Positions 4,842 through 7,310 of a stretch of DNA of 7,310 nucleotides are shown piece after piece; positions within the stretch are counted from its first letter, which is position 1, and each line of letters starts with the position of its first letter. A program made the translations under genes and the position numbers. The notes under the pieces are model-generated. The model was given only the letters and a program-made list of their open reading frames with translations. It did no database searches and was not told the origin of the DNA. Origin of the DNA: JAAYAY01 sp964429355 (GTDB taxonomy: Bacteria > Planctomycetota > Planctomycetia > Pirellulales > Thermoguttaceae); contig CAYSCH010000444.1 of assembly GCA_964429355.1 (NCBI GenBank), positions 1-7,310 of the forward strand, given 5' to 3'.

Positions 4842-5349
4842 TCAGCTCCAATTCTGAGTTCGCACGCGACCTGCGGCTCACGGCGAACAGGTTTCTTCAC
4901 TCAAGCCCGTTGCACACAACCCCTCTTTCTGCAACTGTCGTGCCAATTTCGGCGATGGAGGTACGCCGTTCCAAAAGTGAAGGAAACCAGCGGTTGTGCT
5001 TCGCCGCGACTGCCGGGAACATCAGGCCAGATCAGAAGTGGCCCGGTCGAGGGTGGTAAAACGCGGCATGGTAGTCGAAGAATGCGGCCTACTTAGGGAG
5101 GGGAATGCCAGGGATGACCAACCGGCCTAAGAAACGCCCCGGAGTCGCACGCAAGAGAACGGAAAGCCCGATGGTCCTCACGGCGGGGGGCTCGACTCCG
5201 CGCCCGCGTGTGACCTGGGATAGATCTTGCGGGTCGCCCTTCCAACAACTTGAAGATCTAACGGGAAATCCAATTGTCGCCAAACAGTCCCCGAAGTAGG
5301 TTTGTCATGTACCGAAGCGGGGGCTTTTGCCAGTGATCGGAGGCAGGCG
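4842..5349 (+). other. Long leader region upstream of the histidine kinase
   Basis: About 500 bases without a gene I can support. A 64-codon plus-strand open frame (5105-5299) starts after a purine-rich GGGAGGGGA but encodes a low-complexity basic N-terminus and no recognisable domain. The strand also carries TAGATCTT at 5221-5228 and its exact complement AAGATCTA at 5253-5260, a possible 8-bp stem with a 24-base loop. CCCCG at 5289-5293 could pair with CGGGG near 5317-5322. A structured 5' leader for the kinase is possible, but no known riboswitch class is recognised. Confidence 0.4.
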
Positions 5350-6177
5350 ATGCAGTGGCAGGACAACGAAACGATGATTCCCAACGACGTGGTCGAGCGC
5401 TGGCAGACATTCGTCAATACGATCGCGAAGCTGGTGCCAGTTCCCAGCGTCATGATCAACAGGCTCGATCCGCCTGATCTGGAGGTGTTCCGCTCCAACC
5501 TGGAATCCAGCAACCCGTTTCCTGCTGGGACGCGGATGCCCTTGGAGGGCGTCTATTGCGAGACGGCGGCCCGGCGGCGTCAGCGGGTCCAGGTGGTCGA
5601 CGCCCGCATCGACCCGGAATGGGTCGACTCGCCGACGGCCAAGTGCGGGATCTATGCGTACATGGGCTACCCGCTCCTCTGGCCCGACGGGCGAGTCTTC
5701 GGAACCCTGTGCGTGGTCGACACCAAGGAGAACTATTGGGGAGAGTACGTCGAAACACTCCTTGCGGTCTTCAAGGATGCCATCGAAACGCATCTGCTTC
5801 TGGTGTATGCCAATCAGGCCAAGAGCGACTTCCTGGCCAACATGAGCCACGAGATCCGTACGCCGATGACGGCGATTCTCGGCTTCTCGGAGATCTTGAT
5901 CGAGAGCACGCTGGAGGACGAGCAGCGCGAGGCGGTGACCATCATCAAACGAAATGGGGAATACCTCATCAACCTGGTGAACGACATCTTGGACCTGTCC
6001 AAGATCGAGGCCGGCAAGCTGAACATCGAGAAGATCGAGTGCTCGCCCTGCCAGATCCTGTCGGAGATCGCCTCGCTCATCCGTGTCCGGGCCGAGGCGA
6101 AAGGGCTGACGTTGAGCGTCGAGCACGACGGCTCCCTGCCGGAGCGGACCGTCACGCCACGCTTCACCACGGCATAA
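5350..6177 (+). CDS. GAF-HisKA sensor histidine kinase, truncated before the ATPase domain
   Basis: A 275-residue cytosolic protein with no membrane segment. Residues about 15-150 form a GAF sensory domain, with VYCETA at 68-73, YMGYPLLWPDGRVFGTLCVVD at 104-124 and a C-terminal helix. It passes into a HisKA dimerisation domain with the H-box FLANMSHEIRTPM at 161-173 (phospho-acceptor His167) and the second helix NDILDLSKIEAGKL at 211-224. In complete kinases a linker ending in LPERI-RTDPTRLRQIL leads into the HATPase_c domain. Here the match ends at SLPERT (262-267), followed by VTPRFTTA and TAA. N, G1 and G2 boxes are absent in all three downstream plus frames, so this is a loss and not a simple frameshift. 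The product cannot autophosphorylate; it could at most be a sensor/dimerisation fragment. The start at ATG 5350 is supported by GGAGG at 5339-5343 (6-base spacing); an upstream TTG at 5302 is less likely. Confidence 0.85.
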   Translation: MQWQDNETMIPNDVVERWQTFVNTIAKLVPVPSVMINRLDPPDLEVFRSNLESSNPFPAGTRMPLEGVYCETAARRRQRVQVVDARIDPEWVDSPTAKCGIYAYMGYPLLWPDGRVFGTLCVVDTKENYWGEYVETLLAVFKDAIETHLLLVYANQAKSDFLANMSHEIRTPMTAILGFSEILIESTLEDEQREAVTIIKRNGEYLINLVNDILDLSKIEAGKLNIEKIECSPCQILSEIASLIRVRAEAKGLTLSVEHDGSLPERTVTPRFTTA

Positions 6178-6426
6178 TGAAGACGACGCAGCGATCCCAT
6201 TCGTTACACGTATACGTCCGAAACTTGCGATCCCCCAATGTGGAGGATCTGCGGACGTGTCAAGAGCCGTTCGATTTTCGGGGCAATTAAACGGGTCAGG
6301 TCTACTGTGTTTCAGAGTCCCTTCTTCCGCGACCGGCCGCGAGCACGGAAGGTCGATTCCAGTCCCAACGGAAGGGCCGTCCTGCTCACCCAAGCCTCGC
6401 CTCCAAAGGGTTGGCCTCGGGTCAGG
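6178..6426. other. Unassigned segment between kinase and Rhs remnants
   Basis: About 250 bases with no recognisable coding content on either strand. It contains the perfect 10-bp palindrome ACGTATACGT at 6208-6217. The nonamer CGGGTCAGG occurs at 6292-6300 and again at 6418-6426, the second at the edge of the Rhs remnant. The stretch around 6287-6310 resembles intergenic motifs I associate with transposon flanks, which I cannot verify here. It is probably inserted or rearranged DNA. Confidence 0.35.
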
Positions 6427-7009
6427 CTCATAGGAATACGAAAACGCCACATCATCCGCCAACCCCGCCAGGTCCTGCGTCGTGGAGGTCAAATTGCCAA
6501 AGTTCGACCACGTGGACTGGAAGTCATAGTCGCCGTCGCCAACAGCCGCCACTCGCCCCGCCGGATCGTACTCCATCGCGTACGCCTTGCGGAAGTTCTG
6601 CTCCGCATCGGCATCTTCAACATCATCGTAAGTATAACTGGTCGCGCCGCTTTCCACTCCGTCTCCGATGCCTTCCGCCCCAGGTTGTCATAAACAAAAG
6701 CCGTCACGCTGCCGAGGGGGTCCGTTTCGCTGAGGAGATTCTTATTGGCATCGAGGGCGTAGCGGGTCACCGAAGTCTCTTCCCCCCAATCCCATCCGGA
6801 TCGGTGGTAATCTCCTGGACCACACGGCCGAGCATGTCGCAAACCACGCTGCTCGACCGTCCCAACCGCGTCACCGCCAGCCCATCCGAACCAGCCTCCA
6901 GCGCCAGACTCTCCACCCGCAGCGCCACCGTCTCCACCACGCCGCCATGATCCCCGAGCGTACCCAGCATAACATCGATCGGCGCGCCCCCCGACCCCAC
7001 CTGATTCCA
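6427..7009 (-). pseudogene. Rhs/YD-repeat protein remnant with two frameshifts
   Basis: Minus-strand coding similarity passes through all three frames. The first part (7009 to about 6785) reads VWNQVGSGGAPID, then VTRLGRSS, CDMLGRVVQE and TDPDGIGG. The second part (about 6785 to 6660) reads VTRYALDANKNLLSETDPLG and VYDNLGRKASETE. The third part (about 6657 to 6427) reads ATSYTYDDVED, YAMEYDPAGRVAAVGDGDYD, FGNLTSTTQD and FSYSYEPDP. The xYDxxGR and DPLG motifs are the hallmark of YD repeats, found in large secreted Rhs/wall-associated shells. The first shift lies in a run of six C (plus strand 6782-6787), where a seventh would restore the frame; the second is near 6657. Both ends are cut, on the right by the composite repeat and on the left by non-Rhs DNA. 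It is a fragment of a much longer gene and not functional as it stands. Confidence 0.75.
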
Positions 7010-7104
7010 AACCTCTCCGCGCAATTCCTTCGCCAATTCTTCGCGTCCTTCGCGGTGATCCCCTTCCTCGCCCGGCGGCACTGGCCCAAAGACGTGCGCC
7101 TCTG
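7010..7104. repeat. Composite repeat head, copy B
   Basis: Direct-orientation counterpart of 208-301: AACCTCTCC, then ATTCCTTCGC, TTCTTCGCGTCCTTCGC, GGTGATCCCC, and a diverged spacer still sharing GCACTGrCC and AAAGA. It abuts the Rhs remnant exactly where the coding signal starts (7009), so the element has probably interrupted or replaced the upstream part of that gene. Confidence 0.7.
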
Positions 7105-7216
7105 ACCTCCATCTCCCTGTTCCCTGTCCCCTGATTCCTGTTCCCTCTGTCCTCTGTTCTCTGTCCTCTGTTCTCTGTCCTCTGTTCTCCGTCCTCTGCT
7201 CCCCGCCCCCTCGTCC
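7105..7216. repeat. Heptamer satellite, about 16 units (CTGTCCT/CTGTTCT)
   Basis: Sixteen successive 7-base pyrimidine-rich units. Early units are variable (TCTCCCT, GTTCCCT, GTCCCCT). A highly regular core then alternates CTGTCCT and CTGTTCT, which is a 14-base higher-order repeat, before degenerating into CTGCTCC and CCGCCCC. It has the same 7-base period as the tail at 302-392 but a different unit sequence. Confidence 0.85.
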
Positions 7217-7310
7217 CTGGGGTGGCCAAAAATATCAATGTACAGATGTCGCCCAGATCGTGTATACTGACCTTCGACGTCTGGGTATCCCAAGAGCCCG
7301 ACCCCGCGGC
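7217..7310. other. Right edge, no gene recognised
   Basis: An AT-richer stretch after the satellite. It contains TGTATACT at 7261-7268, which looks like a -10 box, but I see no good -35 box at the right distance. A minus-strand frame entering from the right edge is open but runs straight into the satellite. Nothing here supports a gene within the window. Confidence 0.35.

Noticed and set aside
5180..5212. tRNA/tmRNA-like T-arm (GGCTCGACTCC)
   Set aside because: The flanking bases do not pair as a 5-bp T-stem, and no acceptor, anticodon or D arm can be built around it.
5105..5299. 64-codon plus-strand open frame upstream of the kinase with a purine-rich preceding stretch
   Set aside because: The GGGAGGGGA is very close to the ATG, the product is basic low-complexity sequence without homology I can recognise, and open frames of this size are common here by chance.
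5305..6657. 450-codon minus-strand open frame antisense to the kinase
   Set aside because: Only its first about 75 codons carry real (Rhs) signal. The rest is the antisense shadow of the well-supported GAF-HisKA gene, with Asp/Arg/Leu-rich composition typical of a shadow frame.

Overview
The window looks like chromosomal DNA from a GC-rich, repeat-laden environmental bacterium, most likely a planctomycete. The pointers are a PEP-CTERM (exosortase-sorted) surface protein, a sigma-54 activator of the kind often found in PEP-CTERM/exopolysaccharide loci, a YD/Rhs-type fragment, and several families of interspersed non-coding repeats, including pyrimidine-rich heptamer satellites. This assignment is an inference from style of content; no ribosomal or other phylogenetic marker is present.

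Layout. Bases 1-545 hold no convincing gene and are built of repeats: a 77-bp double-hairpin repeat (1-77), a composite element with a heptamer tail (208-392), and a hairpin element bounded by 13-bp direct repeats (440-521). Four minus-strand genes follow. In transcription order they are a sigma-54-dependent activator (4489-3092) with a receiver-like domain that has lost its phosphorylation residues; a small secreted protein of unknown function (2647-2210); a PEP-CTERM protein (2094-1438); and a sugar-phosphate transferase (1106-621) whose normal C-terminal third has been replaced by unrelated sequence at about position 750. A second copy of the 77-bp repeat (4765-4841, same orientation, 75/77 identical) closes this block, so the four genes lie between long direct repeats.

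To the right, a plus-strand gene (5350-6177) encodes a soluble GAF-HisKA histidine kinase that stops before the ATP-binding domain. It is followed by about 250 bp of unassigned DNA, a frameshifted Rhs/YD-repeat remnant on the minus strand (6427-7009), and a second copy of the composite heptamer element (7010-7216).

How the parts may work together (inference): sugar transferase, PEP-CTERM protein, secreted partner and sigma-54 activator fit a cell-surface/exopolysaccharide locus in which EPS synthesis and exosortase-sorted proteins are co-regulated. The truncated transferase, truncated kinase and frameshifted Rhs remnant show that the region is decaying or rearranging, with repeats at or near several breakpoints. 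I see no CRISPR array, tRNA, rRNA, intact transposase or clear new defence system. The most unusual items are the phosphorylation-dead activator with an 11-bp-arm palindrome in front of it, and the direct-repeat-bounded gene block.
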